Source: Nostoc sp. PA-18-2419 (GTDB lineage Bacteria > Cyanobacteriota > Cyanobacteriia > Cyanobacteriales > Nostocaceae). Taken from it: a DNA stretch of 33,968 nt. Of the stretch, positions 6,678 through 15,400 are shown piece after piece. Location of the stretch: positions 1 to 33,968 of the forward strand of contig NZ_SZNH01000025.1 of assembly GCF_005869855.1 (NCBI RefSeq). The letters run 5' to 3'. The position numbers and the translations under genes are program-made. Positions within the stretch are counted from its first letter, which is position 1, and every line of letters starts with the position of its first letter. The notes under the pieces are model-generated. The model made no database searches and was not told the origin of the DNA. It was given only the letters and a program-made list of their open reading frames with translations.

Positions 6678-9095
6678 CTACAGAGCACTCTTGTTTAAAC
6701 TGACGATGTAATCAAAAATCTCAAGCGCCCGTTCTTGTAGTTGCTCTGGAGTAGCAAGTTGTCCAAGCGAGCGAATCTCGAAGATCGGTGCTTCCTTTCG
6801 ATTATTATCTACATTTTCAGTACGAGAGCCCATCGCACCCATTGATTCCAGGTCATCCTTTTTATCGTGAGTGTCTTCTAAATTGAGATCTGGATTCTCA
6901 TTAAAGTGTGCTGCTGTAAGGTAATCTGTTCCATTCATGATACCTAGTATCCATTGCTTGCGAGTCAACCCTTCTAAGGCATTTTGATCGCCTGCACCTG
7001 CTGCACGTGGGTCATTATAAATACCGTGAGGGAAGAGATCGGTCTGCATATCAAGGTCACCAGTCGCATATTTTACCAAATAGACTAGCGCGTCTGAATT
7101 CTGTTTGAAGTAGGTCTGCTCATTGCGATCGAGCAGTTTAAACATTGCTGCGAAATCAGTGCGTGCCATGACTGGAGCGATCGTTTTTGCGTATCCAAGA
7201 TTTTTATTATCTGCACTTACTATGTAACTTGCTATGAGTGACAATAGCCCGCAAAGTTCCTTTGAGCCAAATTCTTCAGGGGGATGCCAATTAGAAAACT
7301 CAGCAAAATAGAGATGGTCTTCAATAGCTTCTTCTGCTTTTATTGGAGCTTTTCCGATTGCACTTGAAGGACCAAGGGCGCCTCCGAGCGCTGCCCCAAG
7401 CATATCTCGTGTATCTTTTCTCTGTTGTTTTGTCTCCTCTGACTCGTTCTCAGCAGCGTTCATGGACTTCATAAGTTCGGGAACCCTCGCAAGATCGACC
7501 GCGCCTGTCACCTGTAAGGCTCCCGCAGCGCTTTTGGCTGGGAAAATGACTTTCCCAACTAGACCGCTGTTTGGCGCGACTTCCGCAGCGTGAACTACTT
7601 GACGCTTGCCAAAAAATCCTGTAATTCTCTGGGTTATTTCGGTGAAATCCTTGAGTGCTTTTTCAAGTGCCTTGCGTCCATTCTCATCTTCCTCAAAAGC
7701 ATCGGTAACAAATTCAGTATTTGACATACTGCTGCCGTCTGGAAATGCATTGCCTTCGTCTGCTTCTAGAGTGAACTGATTTCCACGCACGATTTTCTCT
7801 TTCTTCGAGAGCGCGTGAAACCTATAGTTACCCATTTTTTCATTACCACTGCCTTCCATATCCTGACCAGTCTTGTTATCAACAAGTTCGCCTGAGCCAA
7901 GATAATTACGACGCTGCGAGTCCGTCTGTTGAGTAAAATCAGACTTGATAGTCTTACCACGTCCAGCACGTTTAACCTGCTTTGCAAATTCTTTCTTCTC
8001 GGCAGGAGTGACCGGAGTAGCAAGCGCACTAAAAATTTGGCTCATCTCGTATTCAAATCCAATTTTTCGCTGAATCGAGGCAGTGCTGTTGGCCTTGCTG
8101 ACGATTGGTGTTGTTGCCAATTGAGTATCATTTTGCTGCATTAGTTTAGTTTGATGCGGCTGCGACTGCTCCTGTTCTGAGTTGAGGATCGAAAACTCAG
8201 ACAAGCTAGTTTCTAGGTCTTGCGAGTCTGAAGATCTCTGAACCGCCCCCCCATTTTGCTGCACAACGTGAGTTAATTCATGCGCTAACAACTCCTGTCC
8301 GCCCCGACTGCCAGGATTATATTCCCCTTGGCGAAAGAACACATCCTGTCCCGTGGTGAAAGCCCGCGCTTGAATTGATTGATTCAACTCATTTGATTGA
8401 GCATCTGTGTGAACCTTCACTCCACTGAAATCAGCCCCAAAAGCCTGTTCCATCGGTTGGCGGATATTGTTAGCCATCGGCTGTCCGCTACTCCTTGCTT
8501 GGTTGATGGACGTTTCCAAGTCTGAGTTAGCAGCCATTCCAGCCTGACGCTGCACCATCGGCGACTTTTGTAATTCTTCCTCCTCTGGCGTTGACTCTCG
8601 TTGCAGTGTGCTACTGTCGAGAGATTTCATTTGTAATTCTTCTTCCTCTTCTTCTGGCACTGATTCTCGTTGCAGCGTGCTAGTGTCGAGAGATTTCATT
8701 TGTAATTCTTCTTCCTCTTCCTCTGGCGCTGACTCTTGTTGCACCACAGGCATGATAGAACTTGCCAGAGGTTTCATTTGTAATTCTTGCTCTTGTAGCA
8801 TTTGTTGGCGCTGGATAGACGAAGAATTTCCAGACTGTGCCAATTTTCCCATCACCTGTTGTGCGACAGTATCAGCTTCTTGCTCGTAAATATCTCCTGG
8901 CTGATTAACCGTGAGTTTGGTTTGGGGACGACGCAGTGGTATTCGACTAATGTCGTGGACTACAGGTTTGTTTAGCGCTGTTGGAGATGAAGCACCAGAA
9001 GAGTGCGAATCAAAACCGGGCGTTGGCTGTTTGAGTGCAGGTATTGAGAAGGAATCTGTAGTAATTTTTTTAGGCTGAATGATGCGTTCTTTCAT
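6678..9095 (-). CDS. DUF4157 protein with large C-terminal module (amidoligase-like?), eCIS cargo candidate
   Basis: 805 residues from the ATG at 9095, matching the start of copy 1; a TTG six codons upstream (9113) is less likely. Residues 1-287 repeat the leader, acidic PEEEEEELQMKSLD repeats and DUF4157 domain, with HELTH at 272-276. A low-complexity linker leads to a new module from about 343 to the end. This opens with KIGFEYEM and later has FTLEADEGNAFPDGSSMSNT followed by EFVTDAF. That pattern (GFExE at the start, a DGS strand, then E[FI]V) is reminiscent of the GCS/amidoligase-type ATP-dependent ligase fold; it also has an APVMARTDF segment. The amidoligase idea is an inference of moderate strength. 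The position beside an eCIS operon suggests an injected effector. No signal peptide or membrane segment. Confidence 0.82.
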   Translation of the reverse strand: MKERIIQPKKITTDSFSIPALKQPTPGFDSHSSGASSPTALNKPVVHDISRIPLRRPQTKLTVNQPGDIYEQEADTVAQQVMGKLAQSGNSSSIQRQQMLQEQELQMKPLASSIMPVVQQESAPEEEEEELQMKSLDTSTLQRESVPEEEEEELQMKSLDSSTLQRESTPEEEELQKSPMVQRQAGMAANSDLETSINQARSSGQPMANNIRQPMEQAFGADFSGVKVHTDAQSNELNQSIQARAFTTGQDVFFRQGEYNPGSRGGQELLAHELTHVVQQNGGAVQRSSDSQDLETSLSEFSILNSEQEQSQPHQTKLMQQNDTQLATTPIVSKANSTASIQRKIGFEYEMSQIFSALATPVTPAEKKEFAKQVKRAGRGKTIKSDFTQQTDSQRRNYLGSGELVDNKTGQDMEGSGNEKMGNYRFHALSKKEKIVRGNQFTLEADEGNAFPDGSSMSNTEFVTDAFEEDENGRKALEKALKDFTEITQRITGFFGKRQVVHAAEVAPNSGLVGKVIFPAKSAAGALQVTGAVDLARVPELMKSMNAAENESEETKQQRKDTRDMLGAALGGALGPSSAIGKAPIKAEEAIEDHLYFAEFSNWHPPEEFGSKELCGLLSLIASYIVSADNKNLGYAKTIAPVMARTDFAAMFKLLDRNEQTYFKQNSDALVYLVKYATGDLDMQTDLFPHGIYNDPRAAGAGDQNALEGLTRKQWILGIMNGTDYLTAAHFNENPDLNLEDTHDKKDDLESMGAMGSRTENVDNNRKEAPIFEIRSLGQLATPEQLQERALEIFDYIVSLNKSAL

Positions 9096-9180
9096 ATATT
9101 TTCTAACGCCCAACCAGTAGGTAGATAAATATGCTGATACTAATATCTAGTGTAAAGGGATCGCACTTGTAACAATCAAT
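9096..9180 (-). promoter_or_regulatory. Shared upstream region, copy 2
   Basis: Near-copy of the region at 6512-6600 (same CTAACGCCCAACCA block and following AT-rich spacing). It was duplicated together with the coding N-terminus, so both genes probably respond to the same signal. Confidence 0.45.
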
Positions 9181-9326
9181 GCAAAATCCAGTTTTTAATG
9201 GAGGCATAGCCGAGATATAACCTTGGTTTGCTTTTGATTTTTTCCAGTAGTTCAAATAACGTACTCATTTTTAGCTCCATAAAATCGCATCTCTAAAACT
9301 TTTCAATTATTTCAGTTTTAAGTTCA

Positions 9327-9664
9327 CTAGCATAGATAAGTAAAATCTTTAACCTAATTTTCTGGTGAAAGTCCTTGTCTTGAAAAGTTGTCAAAGATTT
9401 TTCCATAGACTTTAACACGTGAAGACCATTTTCAGTAATGCTTTCAAAGCAACCCTGTTGTTCTAGGCGGTCGCTCTTGGTAAAATCTTCATTGGTCGTA
9501 TTGGGTGGAAATTCGCCAAAGTTTTCCTGGTACGCCGATTGTTTGAGCCATCTTTTAAGTATACTGGAACATTCTTGACAGTGAAGTATAGGAAATCGGA
9601 TGACAATATTGCCTATAGCTTCCTAAAGTTCTGTAATGGCTGCATCGTTTACGGGTTCTGTCAG
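9327..9664 (-). pseudogene. Decayed papain-fold toxin (Tox-PL-2-like)
   Basis: Reading the minus strand from about 9664, one frame gives LTEPVNDAAITEL, a TAG stop, then GNIVIRFPILHCQECSSILK, a diverged middle, and SITENGLH. After a one-base shift the neighbouring frame continues VKVYGKIFDNFSRQGLSPEN, a second TAG where a tryptophan is expected, then VKDFTYLC and a stop at 9327. The Cys-rich start, the NG-x-H segment and the IFDN segment match, in order, the Cys, His and Asn/Asp regions of papain-fold toxin 2 proteins common in cyanobacteria. Two in-frame stops and one frameshift make it a relic. It is either a lost cargo C-terminus or a former stand-alone toxin. Family recognition is from memory. 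The bases 9665-9823 hold no gene. Confidence 0.6.
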
Positions 9665-9823
9665 GCAAAGCACCTCCCGAATAAAAAGGTGGTTTTATTT
9701 TAGCCTCTGAGCGATCGCTCAACTTTCAGGATAGTCACTACAATATCAGGCGATTGCACTTCGTTAATGCACCATACAAGATCGTGCGATCACACTGCGC
9801 CTAACCCAAGCTTCACCCCTTGC

Positions 9824-11434
9824 CTAGCCTAATTCCTGTAATATTTTCTCTAACGTCTGATCTATTTCTCCTAACATGTGCGCCATCGCTCCGGCCGCAG
9901 CAAAATACGAACTTGTTTTTAATTGATTATCCTCGACATTTCCTGAATGGAGCAATGCATTGGCTTGTGTGTAGAGACGATTCTTCCCATCTATTAAAAA
10001 CGCAACAACTGCTTCCTTTATCCTATCGTCTCTCCACGCCCCCTCTTGGTTGCACAGCGCGATCATCTTGTTCACATATTCTGTCTGCAAACTATCGATT
10101 ACTTTATCCGAGCTAACGTTCGACGTTTGGAACTGGTTACTCGTCGCTGCTGTTAGACTATATAGGTCCTGCACCTCGTGCGAATCTATGGGAATTCCCA
10201 TCGCGCTTGCGTATGTTTGCTGATTAAGTGTCGTGTTCATGTAATGGGCTGCGTCATACCTAAGTTCGCCTTTCACTGTCTCTTGCTCTTTGTCTCCTCT
10301 ATAACCACTACCAATCTGCGCCATTGCGTGTGGATGGAACAGTTTTGGCGGAACCTGTCTGCCAGTTCCGAGAATCTGTCGTAATGCCTTCGATGTCACA
10401 CTGAAAAATAGCACGACTCGAGTTTGTACATGCTCTGCATATTGCTGCATCTCCATATCTGGCACTCTCATACCGGGTAGCTGACGGTCATCTCCAAGGT
10501 GATCCCTCCCCCTCATCACAGTAGGCTTTCGCTGGATTTTCTCGTCATTTTCTGATACTAGCTCCCGTGAGATCGTTTTTTCAAAAGGCTGGTTCTGTAT
10601 CCCAAATGGAGCTGAGTCTACTGAATTAGAAGCCGATCGCTGCACCGCCCCATTCTGCTGCACCACATGAGTCAACTCATGAGCCAACAACTCCTGACCG
10701 ACCTGACTCCGAGGATTATATTCCCCCTGCTTAAAGAACACATCCTGTCCTGTTGTGAAAGCCCGCGCCTGAATTGACCGATTCAACTGATCGGACCGAT
10801 CATCCGTGTGAACCTTCACCCCACTGAAATCTGCGCCAAACGCTTGTTCCATCGGTTCGCGGATATTGTCCGCCATCGCCACTCCTCCACCCCTGGCTTG
10901 GTTGATGGACGCTTCCAAATCTGGTGCAGTAGCTATTCCAGCCTGACGCTGCACCATCGATTTCATCTGCAATTCTTCCTCATCCTCTGGCAATACTTCT
11001 CGTTGCAGTGTGCTATTGTCCAGAGATTTCATTTGCAATTCTTCCTCATCCTCTGGCAATACTTCTCGTTGCAAAGACATGATGGAATTTGCCAAAGGTT
11101 TCATCTGCAATTCTTCATCCTCTGGCAATGCTTCTGGTTGAATAGACTGGCGATTTACAGGTTGCGCCATTCTTTGCATTACCTGCTGTGCAACGCTATC
11201 AGCTTCCTGCTCATACCGATCTCCAGGCTGGCTAATTGAGAGTTTTGCTTGGGGACTACGCAGGGGTATGCGACTGATATCGTGAGTAACTGGTTTGTGG
11301 AGTGGTTGTATCTGAGGAATTGCTTGGCGTGAAATTGCCGACGACTCCAAACCAAAGCCATGTATCGGTTGTTTCAGGGATGGAATTGAGAAGCCTGTAG
11401 TAGTTTTTTTCTGCCGACTGACCTGTTCTCTCAT
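9824..11434 (-). CDS. DUF4157 protein with unknown C-terminal module, eCIS cargo candidate
   Basis: 536 residues. The ATG at 11434 has GGAG seven bases upstream. Layout as in the paralogues: leader with HDISRIPLRSPQAKLSI (51-67) and PGDRYEQEADSVAQQVM (70-86); two and a half acidic repeats LPEDEEELQMKSLDNSTLQR (about 103-163); DUF4157 (about 170-266) with HELTH at 252-256. From about 300 a mostly helical module follows, not recognised; it contains FHPHAMAQIGSGYRG and ends AAAGAMAHMLGEIDQ...LQELG. It is more diverged from copies 1 and 2 than they are from each other. The gene is divergent from the eCIS structural operon with 191 bases between starts, so the two are likely co-regulated. The peptidase head is well supported; the tail's job is unknown. 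Confidence 0.82.
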   Translation of the reverse strand: MREQVSRQKKTTTGFSIPSLKQPIHGFGLESSAISRQAIPQIQPLHKPVTHDISRIPLRSPQAKLSISQPGDRYEQEADSVAQQVMQRMAQPVNRQSIQPEALPEDEELQMKPLANSIMSLQREVLPEDEEELQMKSLDNSTLQREVLPEDEEELQMKSMVQRQAGIATAPDLEASINQARGGGVAMADNIREPMEQAFGADFSGVKVHTDDRSDQLNRSIQARAFTTGQDVFFKQGEYNPRSQVGQELLAHELTHVVQQNGAVQRSASNSVDSAPFGIQNQPFEKTISRELVSENDEKIQRKPTVMRGRDHLGDDRQLPGMRVPDMEMQQYAEHVQTRVVLFFSVTSKALRQILGTGRQVPPKLFHPHAMAQIGSGYRGDKEQETVKGELRYDAAHYMNTTLNQQTYASAMGIPIDSHEVQDLYSLTAATSNQFQTSNVSSDKVIDSLQTEYVNKMIALCNQEGAWRDDRIKEAVVAFLIDGKNRLYTQANALLHSGNVEDNQLKTSSYFAAAGAMAHMLGEIDQTLEKILQELG

Positions 11435-11625
11435 TTTCTTCTCCAGATGCCCAAGCAGTAGCTAGATGAATATTTTACTGTTAATAATATCCAGAGTACT
11501 GCGATCGCACTTGTAACACAATTCCTCTAAAGTCTAAATCAAAGCAAAAACTAAGTTCGACTTTTGGCTACTTTTGATTCTGGTGGACTACCTTTAGCCT
11601 TGATTGTAGGAGAGTTTTTTTATTT
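11435..11625. promoter_or_regulatory. Divergent control region between cargo gene and eCIS operon
   Basis: 191 bases separate the minus-strand DUF4157 gene from the plus-strand operon, so promoters for both must lie here or overlap. It has a HIP1 site (GCGATCGC, about 11500), the diverged third copy of the cargo upstream block, and AGGAGAG (11608-11614) as a distant ribosome site for the first operon gene. No confident -10/-35 pair was picked. Confidence 0.5.
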
Positions 11626-11862
11626 ATGGATTCATATCAAGAACAAACTTTTTCTACATTTAATGGCGATGTTGGCAGTACGGCTGGATACGCCGGACTT
11701 GCAATGACTTCTGATGCCAACATTGCTCAAACTGCAAGTAAATACCTCAACGATTCACTACTGCTGAACGAATTAACAGAGCAGGTGTATAAAATTTTGC
11801 AAGAAGATTTGCGATCGCAGCGGGAAAGAACAGGTGATTATAGTTCTCATAGGTGGTTGTAA
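11626..11862 (+). CDS. Small eCIS operon protein with ReR-type C-terminal motif
   Basis: 78 residues and first gene of the operon. AGGAGAG lies 11 bases before the ATG. The C-terminal part (LTEQVYKILQEDLRSQRER, then TGDYSSHRWL) is an amphipathic helix with a charged end. The same pattern closes the 1233-residue protein two genes on (LAREIYSRLRQRLEIERER, then HGGFSGRLPW). Small proteins next to the tube genes are typical of eCIS clusters (the Afp6 position), and this motif may be a tube- or baseplate-binding peptide (inference). The stop codon overlaps the start of the tube gene (TAATG), implying translational coupling. No named family recognised. Confidence 0.65.
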   Translation: MDSYQEQTFSTFNGDVGSTAGYAGLAMTSDANIAQTASKYLNDSLLLNELTEQVYKILQEDLRSQRERTGDYSSHRWL

Positions 11863-12386
11863 TGGCTGGAAATGGTAATAACGGCAAAGTAACTCACGAA
11901 TTGAATTATGTTACTAGTAATCGTTTTTATGTAGAAATAGATAGTTCTATTGCTGCATCTTTTAATGAATGTACGGGATTAAGCGTTCAAATTAAGAAAA
12001 ATGTTTTTCAAGAAGGTGGTGTCAACGACCAGCAAAGAATTTATTTAGGACATACAGAATTTGCAGATGTAACTCTTAAACGTGGAGTTACCGACCATCC
12101 AGGTTTTTGGAACTGGATTAATGCAGTTTTTGACGAACAGAAGAAAACATCTCGACGCAATGTAAATATTTTGATTTTCAATCAATCTGGTGAAACGATG
12201 ATGAGTTGGACTTTGATTGGTGCTATTCCAGTAACTTGGAAAACACCTACACTCCAAGCAGATGGGAAGGCCGTTGCTATTGAAGAATTAACTTTAGCTT
12301 ATGAAGGTTTAAAAGTTGCCAGAACTACAGGAGGAGGCAATTCTGTAGACCGGAATGCCAAAACAGGATATTTCGCTTCTAGTTAA
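11862..12386 (+). CDS. Phage-tail tube protein (T4 gp19-like / eCIS tube)
   Basis: 174 residues from the ATG at 11862, which overlaps the previous stop; a GTG three codons upstream is also possible. The sequence fits the T4 gp19-like family that forms the inner tube of contractile injection particles: an N-terminal NRFYVEIDSSIAASFNECTG, the ADVTLKRGVTDHPGFWNWIN segment, and the end with AIEELTLAYEGLKV. Rings of six such subunits stack on the spike. Only one clear tube gene of this type is present here, while Afp/PVC systems carry more than one. With a spike and adaptor behind it, it may form the first tube ring or the whole tube. Confidence 0.88.
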   Translation: MAGNGNNGKVTHELNYVTSNRFYVEIDSSIAASFNECTGLSVQIKKNVFQEGGVNDQQRIYLGHTEFADVTLKRGVTDHPGFWNWINAVFDEQKKTSRRNVNILIFNQSGETMMSWTLIGAIPVTWKTPTLQADGKAVAIEELTLAYEGLKVARTTGGGNSVDRNAKTGYFASS

Positions 12387-12409
12387 TTGATTCTTTTTCC
12401 AGTAAAAGT

Positions 12410-15400
12410 ATGCAAATAATTCAAAATCCATTAGGAAATATTCATCCACTCGGGATCAGTTCACCTTTAGCTAATACTCACAGATTAGGATTAACGAAAG
12501 AGTCAAATTTACTGCATTCCCGAAGTAATATCATCAGTCATATACAAACAAAATCGCCATTGGTTACATCTTCTCAATTTTTCTTGTCTCGCGAGCAAGA
12601 ACCATCGATAAAACCCTTAATTGGATGGGATAGTTGGGATAATCAAGATACTAATGGTGAGTTGCCATTTATTGACTTTAATCCTCTTGAATCAATCAAT
12701 TCAGAAGAAAATAATTTTCCTAATAACGAAATAGTAAAAAGCAATATTTCAGTAATAGTACCAAATATCATTGAAAATCATGAAAATAATGATAGTTCAA
12801 AAAAAGTAAATATTCAAACTAAGACTAAATCTAATTCTCAAAAAACTAATAAATCTCAACGAGAACCAAAAAATAAGACACAATCAAGAAAGAAAAAATC
12901 AGTTAAATCCTCTCCAGCTAAGAATGTTATACAAGCTGCTGAAGCAAGTAATATTCTCAATAATCCTTACGAAGATATCTTCATAGCAAAAAAGGAAACT
13001 CTCTCTGCTGAGGTTAATTCAGAAGTACCCATATTAAAACATGATTTCGGTTTATCTGGTTTAGATAATACTACAGATGATAACGATTCTCCAAATAGTA
13101 TTACGCCTACTATAACAACATCTACTTGGTCTAATGTTGAAGAACAACCAAGTTTGTTTAGGAAAATTGGCAACGAAGAACTACAAGAAATTTCTGAGTT
13201 ACCATTTACTTTACCGAGTGCAGAGCCATCTGTTCCAGAAAGTATTTTGCCATTTTCACAAAAAACTAGATTAGACGAAAACACAACTGAATTAGCAGAA
13301 AATTCACCTAGAGAATTTTCTTTGCTTACTAATTTAGAGGAAAAATCTACTTTTTCTGGGAAGGGTAACTTAAAAAATAAACAACAATTAGATACTGAAG
13401 CATCCCAAACATTTGAGATTTCAGATATTCCCATTAGTGTAGTATCTCCACAACAAGATTTTGAAATATCTCAAGTTACTGCTAATAATCAAAGTAGCAC
13501 TACTCTGAATAATTTAATTCAAAAACAAGAAGTATCACCAATCTCAAGTTCTCAGTCTCAGCAAGAAGAGTTACTAAATATAAGAAGTAATAATCTTGAA
13601 GCAATTACAGCCATTGAGCCAAATTTTATATCAGAAAGTACTACAAATGATTTTGTTACTGAGAATTCTTTAACAAATGCACCTATACCATCAGTAATTA
13701 ATTTCCCTAGTATAAATGAAGTACCTACTTTACTCAATCCTTTAGTAAACTCTCAACAATCAGTAGAATCGAATATACCGTCTACTTTAGCTAATTCTGA
13801 GCCTTCACTTACAAAAAATCCGATTACAGTCAAACAAGAAATTGATTCTAGTGTTACGAGTGATTCTCTAGCCTCTCCACCTATTCAATTAACACCTAAC
13901 TCAAACAAGATTGAAGAGATAAAAAGTAATTTTCAAAAATATAATGAAAACGAACAATTAGTAACTTCAGAGTCTCAGTCTGCTGTGGTGGGTAATATTT
14001 CAGATATTCCAGCAAATGTAATTTCACTCCAACGTGACAACAATCTTGAGAATACTATCAGCGAATCTATAGAAAATCAGCCTATTTTAGCACTACCTGA
14101 GATTGTTGAGGCACCAAAAGTTAGCAATATTTTTCCTGAGATTGTTGAAGCACCAAAAATTAGTAACGTATCCTCTGAGATAGTTCCTGACTTTTCGCCT
14201 AAAGTGGAAAAAATACCAAATATAATCTCTCAAGCACCATCTCTACCTCTAGTTAACCCTCTGCAAAAAAAACAGGAAGATGAAAAAACTTTTGTCACCT
14301 CGAATCAGGAAAATTCAAAGCCTCTCTCCTACAACCAAATAGATTTAGAGACAGGTTTTCCAAATTCTGTGACAAGTCAAGAGGTTGTTCAAACAGCAAA
14401 AGTTAGCAATATATTCTCTGAGATTAGTGAATTACCAGCAGTTAACGCTACATCGCCTGAAATTATTTCTGACTTTTCTGCTGATATAGAAAAGTTAACA
14501 CCAAACCTAATCTCTCAACCGCCATCTTTACCTCTAGCTAATCCTCTGCAAACAAAACAGGAAAATTTAAAGCCTCTCTCCTACAACCAAATAGATTTAG
14601 AGACAGGTTTTCCAAATTCTGTGACAAGTCAAGAGGTTGTGCAAACAGCAAAAGTTAGCAATATATTCCCTGAGATTAGTGAACCACCAGCAGTTAACCC
14701 TACATCGCCTGAAATTATTTCTGAGTTTTCACCTGAAGTCGAAATCACAACGCCAAACCTAACCCCTCAAGCACCATCTCTACCTCTAGCTAACCCTCTG
14801 CAAACAAAACATCAAAGTGAAAAAACTTTTGTCAACTCGAATCAGGAAAATTCAAAGCCTCTGTTTGATGAAGAAAGAGATTTGGACACAGGTTTTCCAG
14901 ATTCTGCAATAAGTCAGGAGATTGTGCAAACAGCACAAGTTAGCGATGTATCGCCTGATATTGGTGAACCACCAAAAATTAGTGATGTGTCATCAATTGT
15001 GGAAACATCGAGTATTTTCCGAAAAATAGTTGAAAATAAACAAATAGTAGAGTCAGATTTATTAGGAGCGATCGCTAATTCTGAAAACTCTGAAATTATA
15101 ACTTTTGTTGATGCCTCAGATAACCAAGATATCTCAGAAAAATCAACTTTTCCCCAAAATCAGCTAAGCACACCTCCTCAAGTTGAACAAAATACCACCA
15201 CTAAAAATTTAGCAGCACCTAAAGGTTATGCTACTGGTGGTCAGGTAAGAGACTCCCATCATCAAAATAATCAGCAGATAGCACCTTCAGATACAATACC
15301 TGCAATGCTGACGCCTGGCGAGTTTGTGATTAATACTAGGGATGCACAGAAAAATCTACCTCTACTACACCACATCAACACTGGTGGTACACCGGACGAT

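Noticed and set aside
12967..13434. 155-codon minus-strand ORF inside the giant eCIS gene
   Set aside because: Shadow of the low-complexity plus-strand gene; no ribosome site and no family pattern.
14321..14957. CRISPR-like spacing of repeats
   Set aside because: The repeats are long, diverged, in frame and part of a protein; there is no short direct repeat with unique spacers.
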